Assembly (NCBI GenBank): GCA_021648045.1
Contig: JAKITM010000132.1
Coordinates: 1-5,215, forward strand
Reading direction: 5' to 3'
DNA length: 5,215 nucleotides
From: Lysobacterales bacterium
GTDB taxonomy: Bacteria > Pseudomonadota > Gammaproteobacteria > Xanthomonadales > SZUA-36
The position numbers and the translations under genes are program-made. The notes beneath the pieces are model-generated. The model had not been told where the DNA came from. It worked only from the letters and a program-made list of their open reading frames with translations, and did no database searches. Shown here in pieces: positions 1 through 5,215 of the stretch (positions are counted from its first letter, which is position 1; each line of letters begins with the position of its first letter).

Positions 1-875
1 CCATTCTGTGCAGATTTAAACAACCAATTGTTTACCTCCTCCTGTTCGATAAAATCTTCTTTATCAACATAGGCGCTTACATTGGCCGCAATGGCATAAA
101 CATATTGTGCGCGTGAGTTTCCTTTAAGGGCGCGATTTTTGATGATATTTAGACGCGAGTTATAAGCATTTTTAAATCCACGATCATCGTGATAGGTATA
201 TATAAATGTCTGGCTGGCTGGGTATGGTTTGGGTGTGATGCCTTCATCAAAAGTGAGCTTGTATTGCCACTTAGAAATAGCATCTATGCTGACCTGATTA
301 AAAGCATCATTGGGGTAGGCATCGGCAATCGATGGATTGTGAACGCTACCATCCGGGTGTATATCAAACTCCACTGAAACCCAACCTCTACTGCCGGCTC
401 TCGATAGTTTTCCAGGAAAACGCGGCTGGGCGCGCTTTATTATTTCTATCTGTGGTTTGGTTGATGGGCTATGTGAGTGATCCGCAAGCGTAATCGGCGA
501 TAACTGACTAATGAGTTGGCTTGTGGAGTATTTTTTTGTTAAACGATCGGCTTTTTCTTCAGCTACAAGCAATTGCTCTTTTGAAAGCTTACTCCTAATC
601 ATATTTAGGGTGTTTTCATGCTCTGGGTTTGTTTCTTCTTGTGCCAATTTCAGCCAAGCATAAGCTTCAGTTAAATCAGTGTCTGTGCCTTCACCTTGAA
701 GATACATTATCGCGAGGTTTGTTTGCGCGCGTTTATTGCCGATGACAGCTAGTTGCTTAAACTGTTTGTAAGCTTCAATATAGCTCTTGTTCTCGTAAGC
801 TTGACTTGCTGAGGTGAAGTCTGCGAGGACAGGGGTAGCAAAGAGCAGAAAGGGTATAAGTAAGAGGGCTTTCAT
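1..875 (-). CDS. Sel1/TPR-repeat protein with TonB C-terminal domain (C-terminus beyond the left edge)
   Basis: The frame is open from an ATG at 873-875 to the window edge, giving 291 full codons without a stop. An AAGGA Shine-Dalgarno site (883-887) lies 7 nt upstream of the ATG. Residues 1-18 (MKALLLIPFLLFATPVLA) look like a Sec signal peptide ending in VLA before Asp; there is no lipobox Cys. Residues about 31-80 form a Sel1/TPR-like unit (AQTNLAIMYLQGEG, then AYAWLKLAQ). Residues about 98-112 are charged and helical. Residues about 148-212 resemble a TonB C-terminal domain: RFP, then GSRGWVSVEFDIHPDGSV, then AFNQVSIDAISKWQY. Residues about 250-291 (RAQYVYA, then WLFKSAQNG) start more Sel1-like sequence. 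The likely location is the periplasm, possibly inner-membrane anchored if the signal is not cleaved. The classical Pro-rich TonB spacer is absent, so it may not be a true ExbB/ExbD-driven transducer. It follows a TonB-dependent receptor on the same strand. The domain calls are by eye; the function is inferred. Confidence 0.82.
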   Translation of the reverse strand, partial: MKALLLIPFLLFATPVLADFTSASQAYENKSYIEAYKQFKQLAVIGNKRAQTNLAIMYLQGEGTDTDLTEAYAWLKLAQEETNPEHENTLNMIRSKLSKEQLLVAEEKADRLTKKYSTSQLISQLSPITLADHSHSPSTKPQIEIIKRAQPRFPGKLSRAGSRGWVSVEFDIHPDGSVHNPSIADAYPNDAFNQVSIDAISKWQYKLTFDEGITPKPYPASQTFIYTYHDDRGFKNAYNSRLNIIKNRALKGNSRAQYVYAIAANVSAYVDKEDFIEQEEVNNWLFKSAQN

Positions 876-882
876 TGAGTCA

Positions 883-887
883 TCCTT
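883..887 (-). promoter_or_regulatory. Ribosome binding site of the TonB/Sel1 gene
   Basis: AAGGA on the minus strand, 7 nt before the ATG at 873-875. It decides the start of a gene whose other end lies outside the window, and it places the start directly before a convincing signal peptide. Confidence 0.75.
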
Positions 888-986
888 TTTTAGTAACATT
901 AAATCATTCCAGAAATGGAACGCCACGGCTCCCCCCGTATCCGCTCACACTAACGCTAAGTTGTATTCCTTTACAACAAGGGAAAA

Positions 987-1014
987 ATTACCACAAAACA
1001 TGGCTTTCTGTCAA
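987..1014 (-). promoter_or_regulatory. Candidate sigma70 promoter of the TonB/Sel1 gene
   Basis: On the minus strand a perfect -35 hexamer TTGACA (1009-1014) is followed after 16 nt by GGTAAT (987-992), which matches the -10 consensus at 4 of 6 positions; TAATTT with an 18-nt spacer is a poorer alternative. Transcription would start near 980, leaving a leader of about 105 nt. That leader contains a small TTCCA-N4-TGGAA hairpin at 907-920. A perfect inverted repeat lies 4 nt upstream of the -35. The -10 is mediocre, so the promoter may need an activator. This is prediction only. Confidence 0.4.
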
Positions 1015-1018
1015 ATAC

Positions 1019-1051
1019 TATAGCCTGTGCGTCTATTGGAATCAGGCTATA
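1019..1051. repeat. Perfect 9-bp inverted repeat with 15-nt spacer, possible operator
   Basis: TATAGCCTG (1019-1027) and CAGGCTATA (1043-1051) are exact reverse complements separated by 15 nt. No T-tract follows either arm, so it is not an intrinsic terminator. It lies between the terminator of the receptor gene and the candidate promoter of the TonB/Sel1 gene, just upstream of the TTGACA element, a position suited to a regulator binding site. The arms are centred 24 bp apart. No known binding-site consensus was recognised. Confidence 0.55.
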
Positions 1052-1071
1052 TTCCAGTTTTAGCAAGACAT

Positions 1072-1099
1072 AAAAAAAAGGACGCCGAAGCGCCCTCTT
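1072..1099 (-). terminator. Rho-independent terminator of the TonB-dependent receptor gene
   Basis: Read on the minus strand, GGGCGC and GCGTCC pair as six base pairs (one G-U) around a stable TTCG tetraloop (1086-1089). A run of eight T follows (the A-run at 1072-1079), and the AAGA before the stem can extend the pairing into the T-run. It begins about 20 nt after the receptor stop codon. It should largely separate receptor transcription from the TonB/Sel1 gene downstream. Confidence 0.9.
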
Positions 1100-1118
1100 T
1101 GCTGTTACTAGATATTGT

Positions 1119-3401
1119 TTAGAAGAAGAAGTATTGGAAATCAACACCCCAAACTCTTGGTTGGTTAACAATACCTTCAAGGTTGTTGAAATCAATCGCG
1201 GCGATAAGCTTGTCCTGGTCGGTGATATTACGACCGAAGATACCCGCTGACCACTTGTCTGTTTCATAAGCAACCCGTACACCACCTTCCAGTAATGCGT
1301 CACCACGAAACTCTCTTGATTCATACAAGAAGAAGTTAATTTCGCTTCTGTAGGCCCAGTCTGTCGATAGAACAATATTAGCTGTGGCTAATGGAATGGT
1401 GTGCTTTAAGATGACATTAACCATCCATTCTGGCGCTCTTGGCAGGGAATTACCATCAATTGACACGGTACCCGCAATCGCTCCTGGAGGATCAAGAACA
1501 GTACAGTTACTACCACAAGGCGAGACGGTCAGGTTTTTATCCTGAATTTCAGTGTGGTTATAGCTCATGCCGAGTGTTAACAGGGTGTTCTCTGCAAGGG
1601 CTGCGGTTAGGTCAATTTCAAAACCATAACCCACGGTGGTATCGGCATTTACCAGTTGATTTACATTGGCAGTCCCACTACCAGCAGTCAACTGCTGGTC
1701 GGACAAGTTGTAGTAAAACACGGCAGTGTTAAGACGCGCTCTGTAATCCCAAAGCTCTTTCTTAAAACCTGCTTCAATGGATGTAATGGTTTCAGAATCG
1801 GCTACCGTGATTTCACCACCGAATAATACCCGACCCTGAATGCTGGGCGCTCGGAAACCCCGTGCTAGGCGTGCGTATATGTTGGTGGTGTCATCTACTT
1901 CATAGGAAATACTCAGGTTTCCGCTGACATTGCTATCGGAGGGATTCACTGAGGCAGGTGGTGTTGGTGCTCCGCCAAAGGGTGGTAATGGTACAGCGGC
2001 AGTGTATTTTTTCTCATCGTTAGACCAACGCAAACCAGCGGTAATGGTGGTCGCATCGTTGATGTAGAATTCTGCCTGGCCGAATATGGCATAAGCCGTA
2101 GTATCCTGGCGTTGGGTAGCAAACCCGGAGAAATTATCGCTCAAATCATTGTAATTGAAAGATTCAACAGTGAGTGTTTCATCGAAGAAAAACAGGCCTG
2201 TTTGCCAGAACACTTTATCGCTGGTTTTAGATATTCTGAGTTCCTGAGTGAATTGACCGTGGTCGGGAATGCCATCGGCAGTTTGCGCTGGGAATGGAAT
2301 AAAGCCGGGGCCTGAAGGAATGCCTGGCTCGAGGAAAATAGCACCATAGCCACCTTCAACATCGCCGCGCGAGAAAGCTTCTACGGTTTCATACCCGGTA
2401 ATAGAGGTAAGCGTTAAATCATTGTCAAAAAACCACTCGAGTTTCGCACTAAAGCCGGTAGAGTCAACGGTTTGTTTATTAGCACCATCTTGTGAAACGA
2501 CTCTACGATCATAACCTGGCACGAAATTGTTACTGCCTTTCTCGATAATGTTAGCTCTAAAAATAGTCGCTGTGCCATCAAGACTGCGCCCGTGCAGATT
2601 AAATAGCGCGGTAAATGAATCACTTTCATAGGCTAACTGAATACGGTAAGCATCTTCATTATATTCCCCTAGATCGCCATCGCCTTTTGCTTGTCCGTTC
2701 ACCAGAATTAAGTCCGGGTCGATCAAGCCGGGCATGTTCTTTACCCAATCATCGCGTTGGTCATGCAGGTAGGAAATTCGGGCTGACCAGTTCTCGTTGA
2801 TTGCACCACCGACGGCACCCTCAAATGAAAACTGACCGAAACTGCCGAAACCGATTTTGGCATAACCATCTTTTTCTTGAGAAGGTTTTACCGAATCAAA
2901 CTTAACAATCCCTGCCGGAGTATTGCGGCCAAACAGTGTGCCCTGGGGGCCGCGCAGAACTTCAACCCGGTCGATATCGAATATTGGGAAACCTTTCAAC
3001 ATCGGATTTTCCATAACGATGTCATCATAGATGAGGGATACCGGTTGTGATGCATTCAAATCAAAGTCGGTGTTGCCCAGACCACGGATATAAAACCGTG
3101 GAAAAACGCGCCCATAATCAGATTCAACAATCAGACTGGGTATTCTGCTGGATAGAAAACGAATATCATTACCGCCTGATCTGAGTTCTTCAAGGTCATC
3201 GCCACTCATAGCGGTAACAGACATGGGTACTTCTTGCAGGTTCTGCTCGGTTTTATTGGCAGTTACGATGACTTCTTCAAGCATGCGATTGTCTGCGACT
3301 TGTTCATCTTGTGCATAAAGTGAATTTGTGGCTGCCAGGCCAGCAATAGCCAAGCTAATGCTTATTGTTAGTAGCTGGTTTTTAGGCTTGCGAGTAAACA
3401 T
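1119..3401 (-). CDS. TonB-dependent outer-membrane receptor
   Basis: A complete 760-residue receptor, a usual length for the family. Residues 1-30 form a signal peptide with a probable cut after SLYA. A TonB box, EEVIVTANK, is at 42-50. The plug domain covers about 52-172, with VPMSVTAMSGDDL, YIRGLGN and the conserved RVEVLRGPQGTLFGRN at 145-160, followed by TPAGIVKFDSVKP. The rest (about 180-760) is an alternating, aromatic-rich 22-strand-type barrel with RGFRAPSIQGR (514-524), a late FGRNITDQ and a C-terminal YFFF, as expected for the outer-membrane insertion signal. The only cysteines of the mature protein, C629 and C633, sit in a probable loop. An in-frame ATG at 3461 would add 20 residues, but the start at 3401 has GAGGA 5 nt upstream and places the signal peptide at the N-terminus. 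It should import a siderophore, glycan, vitamin or other ligand using TonB energy; the sequence does not reveal which. No Fur-box-like site was recognised upstream. Confidence 0.96.
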   Translation of the reverse strand: MFTRKPKNQLLTISISLAIAGLAATNSLYAQDEQVADNRMLEEVIVTANKTEQNLQEVPMSVTAMSGDDLEELRSGGNDIRFLSSRIPSLIVESDYGRVFPRFYIRGLGNTDFDLNASQPVSLIYDDIVMENPMLKGFPIFDIDRVEVLRGPQGTLFGRNTPAGIVKFDSVKPSQEKDGYAKIGFGSFGQFSFEGAVGGAINENWSARISYLHDQRDDWVKNMPGLIDPDLILVNGQAKGDGDLGEYNEDAYRIQLAYESDSFTALFNLHGRSLDGTATIFRANIIEKGSNNFVPGYDRRVVSQDGANKQTVDSTGFSAKLEWFFDNDLTLTSITGYETVEAFSRGDVEGGYGAIFLEPGIPSGPGFIPFPAQTADGIPDHGQFTQELRISKTSDKVFWQTGLFFFDETLTVESFNYNDLSDNFSGFATQRQDTTAYAIFGQAEFYINDATTITAGLRWSNDEKKYTAAVPLPPFGGAPTPPASVNPSDSNVSGNLSISYEVDDTTNIYARLARGFRAPSIQGRVLFGGEITVADSETITSIEAGFKKELWDYRARLNTAVFYYNLSDQQLTAGSGTANVNQLVNADTTVGYGFEIDLTAALAENTLLTLGMSYNHTEIQDKNLTVSPCGSNCTVLDPPGAIAGTVSIDGNSLPRAPEWMVNVILKHTIPLATANIVLSTDWAYRSEINFFLYESREFRGDALLEGGVRVAYETDKWSAGIFGRNITDQDKLIAAIDFNNLEGIVNQPRVWGVDFQYFFF

Positions 3402-3406
3402 TTGAA

Positions 3407-3411
3407 TCCTC
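3407..3411 (-). promoter_or_regulatory. Ribosome binding site that sets the receptor start
   Basis: GAGGA on the minus strand lies 5 nt before the ATG at 3399-3401. Neither alternative in-frame ATG (3413 or 3461) has a comparable purine-rich site at proper spacing. This favours the 760-residue product over the 780-residue reading. Confidence 0.7.
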
Positions 3412-3451
3412 ATCGGTATTGGGCTGTGCTTAGGGTTGGGCACTAGGCAGT

Positions 3452-3480
3452 AATATACCATTTTTCAAGTCGGCATTTAA
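3452..3480 (-). promoter_or_regulatory. Candidate promoter of the receptor gene
   Basis: On the minus strand TATATT (3452-3457, 5 of 6 to the -10 consensus) is preceded after 17 nt by TTAAAT (3475-3480), a poor -35 with 3 of 6 matches. Transcription would start near 3445, giving a leader of about 44 nt before the ATG at 3401 and excluding the upstream ATG at 3461 from the message. The -35 lies inside one copy of a repeated element, so a regulator bound there could block or assist RNA polymerase. Prediction only. Confidence 0.4.
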
Positions 3481-3510
3481 CAAAAAGTTAACAATTTTCA
3501 AGCATTTAAC
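3462..3510. repeat. Imperfect tandem repeat in the divergent regulatory region
   Basis: TTTTCAAGCATTTAAC at 3495-3510 recurs at 3462-3481 as TTTTCAAG, TCG, GCATTTAAC, the same sequence with a 4-nt insertion. The GCATTTAAC cores at 3473-3481 and 3502-3510 are identical and start 29 bp apart, and a GTTAAC lies between them. The proximal copy overlaps the candidate receptor -35. Tandem sites of this kind often bind a regulator dimer or a pair of dimers; no family was recognised. Confidence 0.5.
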
Positions 3511-3566
3511 CAGACAACACAGCGAAACGAAACTAAATACGCTATTTGTACGGTTGCTGGTGTAAG

Positions 3567-3582
3567 ATTTATCCTGATAAAT
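3567..3582. repeat. 16-bp palindrome upstream of the HAD operon
   Basis: ATTTATC and GATAAAT are exact 7-bp complements separated by CT, centred about 31 nt before the proposed GTG start of the HAD gene. GATAAA at 3576-3581 is also a possible -10 hexamer (4 of 6), with TTGCTG (3554-3559) 16 nt upstream as a weak -35. It could be an operator over a promoter. AT-rich palindromes of this size do occur by chance. Confidence 0.35.
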
Positions 3583-3605
3583 TTGTTTGGTTGGGAAAAG
3601 TGCAG

Positions 3606-4310
3606 GTGCAAAAAAAAATTGATGGCGTCAGGATTATTGGTGTAGATGCAGACGATACCCTGTGGGTAAACGAGACCTACTATAGGGAGGCGGAAGACGC
3701 CTTCGCTGAGTTATTGACACCTTATGAAACCCAGAACCAAATAGGCCAGGAGCTGTTTAAACTGGAAATGAAAAACCTACCAATTTACGGCTATGGGGTA
3801 AAGGGTTTTGTTCTTTCTATGGTTGAGATGGCTTTGGTACTGTCTAATAATAATGTTTCCAATGCAAGCATCGCTAAAATTTTGCAATTGGGGAAAGACA
3901 TTCTCAATAAACCAGTTGAATTACTGGATGGTGTTGAGACCGTACTTGAAACGCTAGCAAAAAACTATAAGTTAATACTAGTAACCAAGGGTGATTTGCT
4001 CGATCAGGAAAGCAAATTGGAAAGGTCAAACCTAGCGCATTATTTCCATCATGTAGAAATTCTGAGTGATAAAAAAACCGCTAATTATTCCAGTCTTTTA
4101 CAGCGCCTGGATATTCAAGCTCAGGAATTCCTGATGATAGGCAATTCATTAAAATCTGATATATTGCCATTGGTTGCACTCAATGCCCACGCAATCCATG
4201 TGCCTTTTCATACCACCTGGTTACATGAACAAGTCAGTGATGAAGATTGCAAAGACTACGACTACAGCACCGTTAACAGCCTCGTTGAGGTTTTGAAGTT
4301 CTTGGGTTAA
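3606..4310 (+). CDS. HAD-superfamily hydrolase
   Basis: Predicted 234-residue haloacid-dehalogenase-fold phosphohydrolase of the COG1011-like type, cytoplasmic, with no signal or membrane segment. All four HAD motifs are visible. Motif I is VDADDTLW, with D14 as nucleophile and D16 as acid/base. Motif II is LILVTKG, with T127. Motif III is SDKKT, with K156 or K157. Motif IV is MIGNSLKSD, with D185 binding Mg2+; Asn replaces the first acid of the common GDxxxD form. A helical C1-type cap lies between motifs I and II (about 24-105). The expected reaction is Mg-dependent phosphate-ester hydrolysis with unknown substrate. The start is uncertain: GTG at 3606 has GGGA 9 nt upstream, GTG at 3600 would add two residues, and a TTG at 3546 would add a Cys- and Trp-containing tail not typical of the family. 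The next gene starts one base after the stop, so the two form an operon. Confidence 0.9.
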   Translation: MQKKIDGVRIIGVDADDTLWVNETYYREAEDAFAELLTPYETQNQIGQELFKLEMKNLPIYGYGVKGFVLSMVEMALVLSNNNVSNASIAKILQLGKDILNKPVELLDGVETVLETLAKNYKLILVTKGDLLDQESKLERSNLAHYFHHVEILSDKKTANYSSLLQRLDIQAQEFLMIGNSLKSDILPLVALNAHAIHVPFHTTWLHEQVSDEDCKDYDYSTVNSLVEVLKFLG

Positions 4311-4311
4311 A

Positions 4312-4935
4312 GTGAAAATTATAGACATCAATCAATGGAATAGAAAACAGCTTTTTGAGCATTTTATGTCTTTTGCTGATCCTTATTTTGCCATCACCAT
4401 ACCGTTTGATGTGGGTAAAGCCTATGCTCAGGCGAAAGCGGCTGAGGTTAGCTTTTTCGTAAAGTACTTGCACGATTGTATGCGCGCTATCAATGCACAC
4501 GAGAATTTTAAATACCGCATATTAGATGGGCAAGTGGTCGAATACGACCGCATCGACGCTTCAACCACCATTATGCGGGAAGATAAAACCTTTGCTTTCT
4601 CGCGGGTAACATTTAATCAAGATCTAAGTGTTTTTGCTAGTAATTACGCGGCAGAAAAGCTCAGAATTCAACACTCTACTGAGTTATTTCCGCCAGTTGA
4701 CAGTCTCGATTGTATTCACTGCTCAGTTCTGCCTTGGTTTAATTTCAGCGGACATAAAGATGCCAGTTCTGGAAGGGTTGATTCAGTACCCAAGCTTGCC
4801 TTCGGAAAAACCTATTCTCAAGGTGATCGTTTAATGATGAATGTTGCAATTTCAGTCAATCATGCGTTAATGGATGGCTATCATGTGAGTTTGTTTGCAG
4901 AAAGTTTTCAACACAATTTAGCTGAAGACCTGTAA
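4312..4935 (+). CDS. CatA-like O-acetyltransferase (chloramphenicol acetyltransferase family)
   Basis: A 207-residue protein, slightly shorter than typical CATs (about 213-220), read from GTG at 4312 after the TAA of the HAD gene and a single A, so translational coupling is likely. It shows the CAT pattern along its length: an N-terminal IDINQWNRKQLFEHF, NAHENFKYRI at 61-70, LPWFNFSG at 140-147, VPKLAFGKTY at 159-168 and the catalytic VNHALMDGYHV at 182-192. H184 is the expected general base that deprotonates the substrate hydroxyl for acetyl-CoA attack, and D188 is the structural Asp. Asn183 replaces the first His of the usual HHxxxDG. The family forms trimers with active sites at subunit interfaces. 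Pairing with an HAD hydrolase, without any mobile-element context, suggests an intrinsic metabolic acetyltransferase rather than an acquired resistance gene; chloramphenicol activity cannot be judged from sequence. No terminator hairpin with a T-run is evident after it. Confidence 0.9.
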   Translation: MKIIDINQWNRKQLFEHFMSFADPYFAITIPFDVGKAYAQAKAAEVSFFVKYLHDCMRAINAHENFKYRILDGQVVEYDRIDASTTIMREDKTFAFSRVTFNQDLSVFASNYAAEKLRIQHSTELFPPVDSLDCIHCSVLPWFNFSGHKDASSGRVDSVPKLAFGKTYSQGDRLMMNVAISVNHALMDGYHVSLFAESFQHNLAEDL

Positions 4936-5015
4936 ATCGCAGATATTTCTTGTGGCTTCTATATAATCGCTTTATAACTACCGACTAGAGTTTCGTGGCC
5001 TGCCAACACTATATT

Positions 5016-5056
5016 TACCTTGCATATTCAAAGTCATGCTTATAATATGCAAGGTA
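5016..5056. repeat. Perfect 13-bp inverted repeat reaching the ATPase start codon
   Basis: TACCTTGCATATT (5016-5028) and AATATGCAAGGTA (5044-5056) are exact reverse complements separated by 15 nt. The right arm includes AAGG and ends on the A of the ATG at 5056. It could be a DNA operator, or an RNA hairpin that hides the initiation region. There is no T-run after it, so it is not a terminator. Confidence 0.75.
5041..5046 (+). promoter_or_regulatory. Candidate -10 element (TATAAT) of the ATPase gene
   Basis: A perfect TATAAT partly inside the right arm of the inverted repeat. Transcription would begin near 5053, giving a nearly leaderless message starting at the ATG of 5056. No good -35 is present: TTGCAT at 5020-5025 has a 15-nt spacer and only 3 of 6 matches. 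If used, the promoter would lie between and within the arms of the repeat, consistent with tight repression or autoregulation. Confidence 0.35.
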
Positions 5057-5215
5057 TGAAACGACAATATCAACAACTTATTACGGAATATTTAGACTAC
5101 TTCCCCTGTGTTGCGCTACTGGGTGCTCGCCAAACCGGGAAAAGTACTTTACTGCAAAGGTTTTCTGTTGAGCGTGATTTTTTTGGACTGGAAGTTCGCG
5201 CTGACTATTCTCAAA
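5056..5215 (+). CDS. P-loop ATPase, AAA_14/DUF4143-like (C-terminus beyond the right edge)
   Basis: The frame is open from the ATG at 5056 to the window end (53 codons). It starts MKRQYQQLITEYLDYFP and continues CVALLGARQTGKSTLL, where GARQTGKST (residues 23-31) is a Walker A motif with K29 contacting ATP phosphates. The short N-terminal helix, then a hydrophobic strand leading into G-x-RQ-x-GK[ST]-TL, is characteristic of AAA_14-domain ATPases that usually carry a C-terminal DUF4143 domain; that part is outside the window. The family is widespread, patchily distributed and of poorly known function. An in-frame ATG at 5047 would add three residues; neither start has a well-spaced Shine-Dalgarno site, since AAGG directly abuts the ATG at 5056. 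It lies 120 bp after the acetyltransferase with its own palindrome, so it is probably a separate transcription unit. Confidence 0.82.
   Translation, partial: MKRQYQQLITEYLDYFPCVALLGARQTGKSTLLQRFSVERDFFGLEVRADYSQ

Noticed and set aside
189..377. A plus-strand frame of 62 codons inside the TonB/Sel1 gene
   Set aside because: It lies antisense to the TonB-like domain, which gives a coherent protein; no start signal supports it.
814..1063. Plus-strand open frames over the start of the TonB/Sel1 gene and its leader
   Set aside because: They start at GTG or TTG without a Shine-Dalgarno site, run through promoter-like and inverted-repeat sequence, and give low-complexity products with no domain.
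971..1375. A 134-codon open frame on the minus strand overlapping the end of the receptor gene
   Set aside because: It overlaps the conserved C-terminal receptor barrel in another frame, crosses the strong terminator and the inverted repeat, and its product has no recognisable domain.
3402..3461. N-terminal extension of the receptor to the ATG at 3461
   Set aside because: The extension would put 20 residues with no signal-peptide character before a good signal peptide, lacks an SD site and probably lies partly upstream of the transcription start.
4273..4500. A minus-strand frame of 75 codons across the HAD/acetyltransferase junction
   Set aside because: It is antisense to two well-supported coding regions and has no family resemblance.
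4312..4935. Acquired chloramphenicol resistance gene
   Set aside because: There is no integron, transposon or insertion sequence nearby, the gene is coupled to an HAD hydrolase, and the motif is divergent; a housekeeping CatA-like enzyme is more likely.
4962..4976. TATAA-N5-TTATA and a TATAAT after the acetyltransferase gene as a terminator or promoter
   Set aside because: The stem is five A-T pairs only with no T-run, and no -35 lies at proper distance from the TATAAT.

Overview
The window reads as chromosomal DNA of a Gram-negative bacterium, most likely a marine or aquatic gammaproteobacterium. The evidence is a TonB-dependent outer-membrane receptor with an EEVIVTA-type TonB box, a TonB-domain periplasmic protein, moderate-to-low G+C and conventional Shine-Dalgarno sites. 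The taxonomic guess is inference from protein style only. I see no rRNA, tRNA, CRISPR array, insertion sequence or prophage genes.

Layout. (1) 1-875, minus strand: a gene cut by the left edge, encoding an exported protein with a Sel1/TPR-like repeat, a TonB C-terminal domain and the beginning of further Sel1-like sequence. (2) 876-1118: intergenic region with a UUCG-loop terminator for the gene upstream, a perfect 9-bp inverted repeat and a candidate promoter for the TonB/Sel1 gene. (3) 1119-3401, minus strand: a complete 760-residue TonB-dependent receptor. (4) 3402-3605: divergent regulatory region with an imperfect tandem repeat near the receptor's putative promoter and a 16-bp palindrome near the start of the rightward operon. 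(5) 3606-4310 and 4312-4935, plus strand: an HAD-superfamily hydrolase and a CatA-like acetyltransferase one base apart, almost certainly cotranscribed. (6) 4936-5055: short intergenic region ending in a perfect 13-bp inverted repeat that reaches the next start codon. (7) 5056 to the right edge, plus strand: the N-terminal part of a P-loop ATPase resembling the AAA_14/DUF4143 family.

How the parts may work together. The receptor and the TonB-domain protein are codirectional and could serve one uptake process: the receptor takes a ligand through the outer membrane and a TonB-like domain contacts its TonB box. The terminator and separate promoter candidate suggest independent transcription. The HAD/CatA-like pair looks like a small metabolic operon of unknown substrate. 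The terminal ATPase appears unrelated. Most of the window is recognisable family content; the less ordinary parts are the TonB/Sel1 architecture, the HAD-acetyltransferase coupling and the inverted or tandem repeats at the gene starts.
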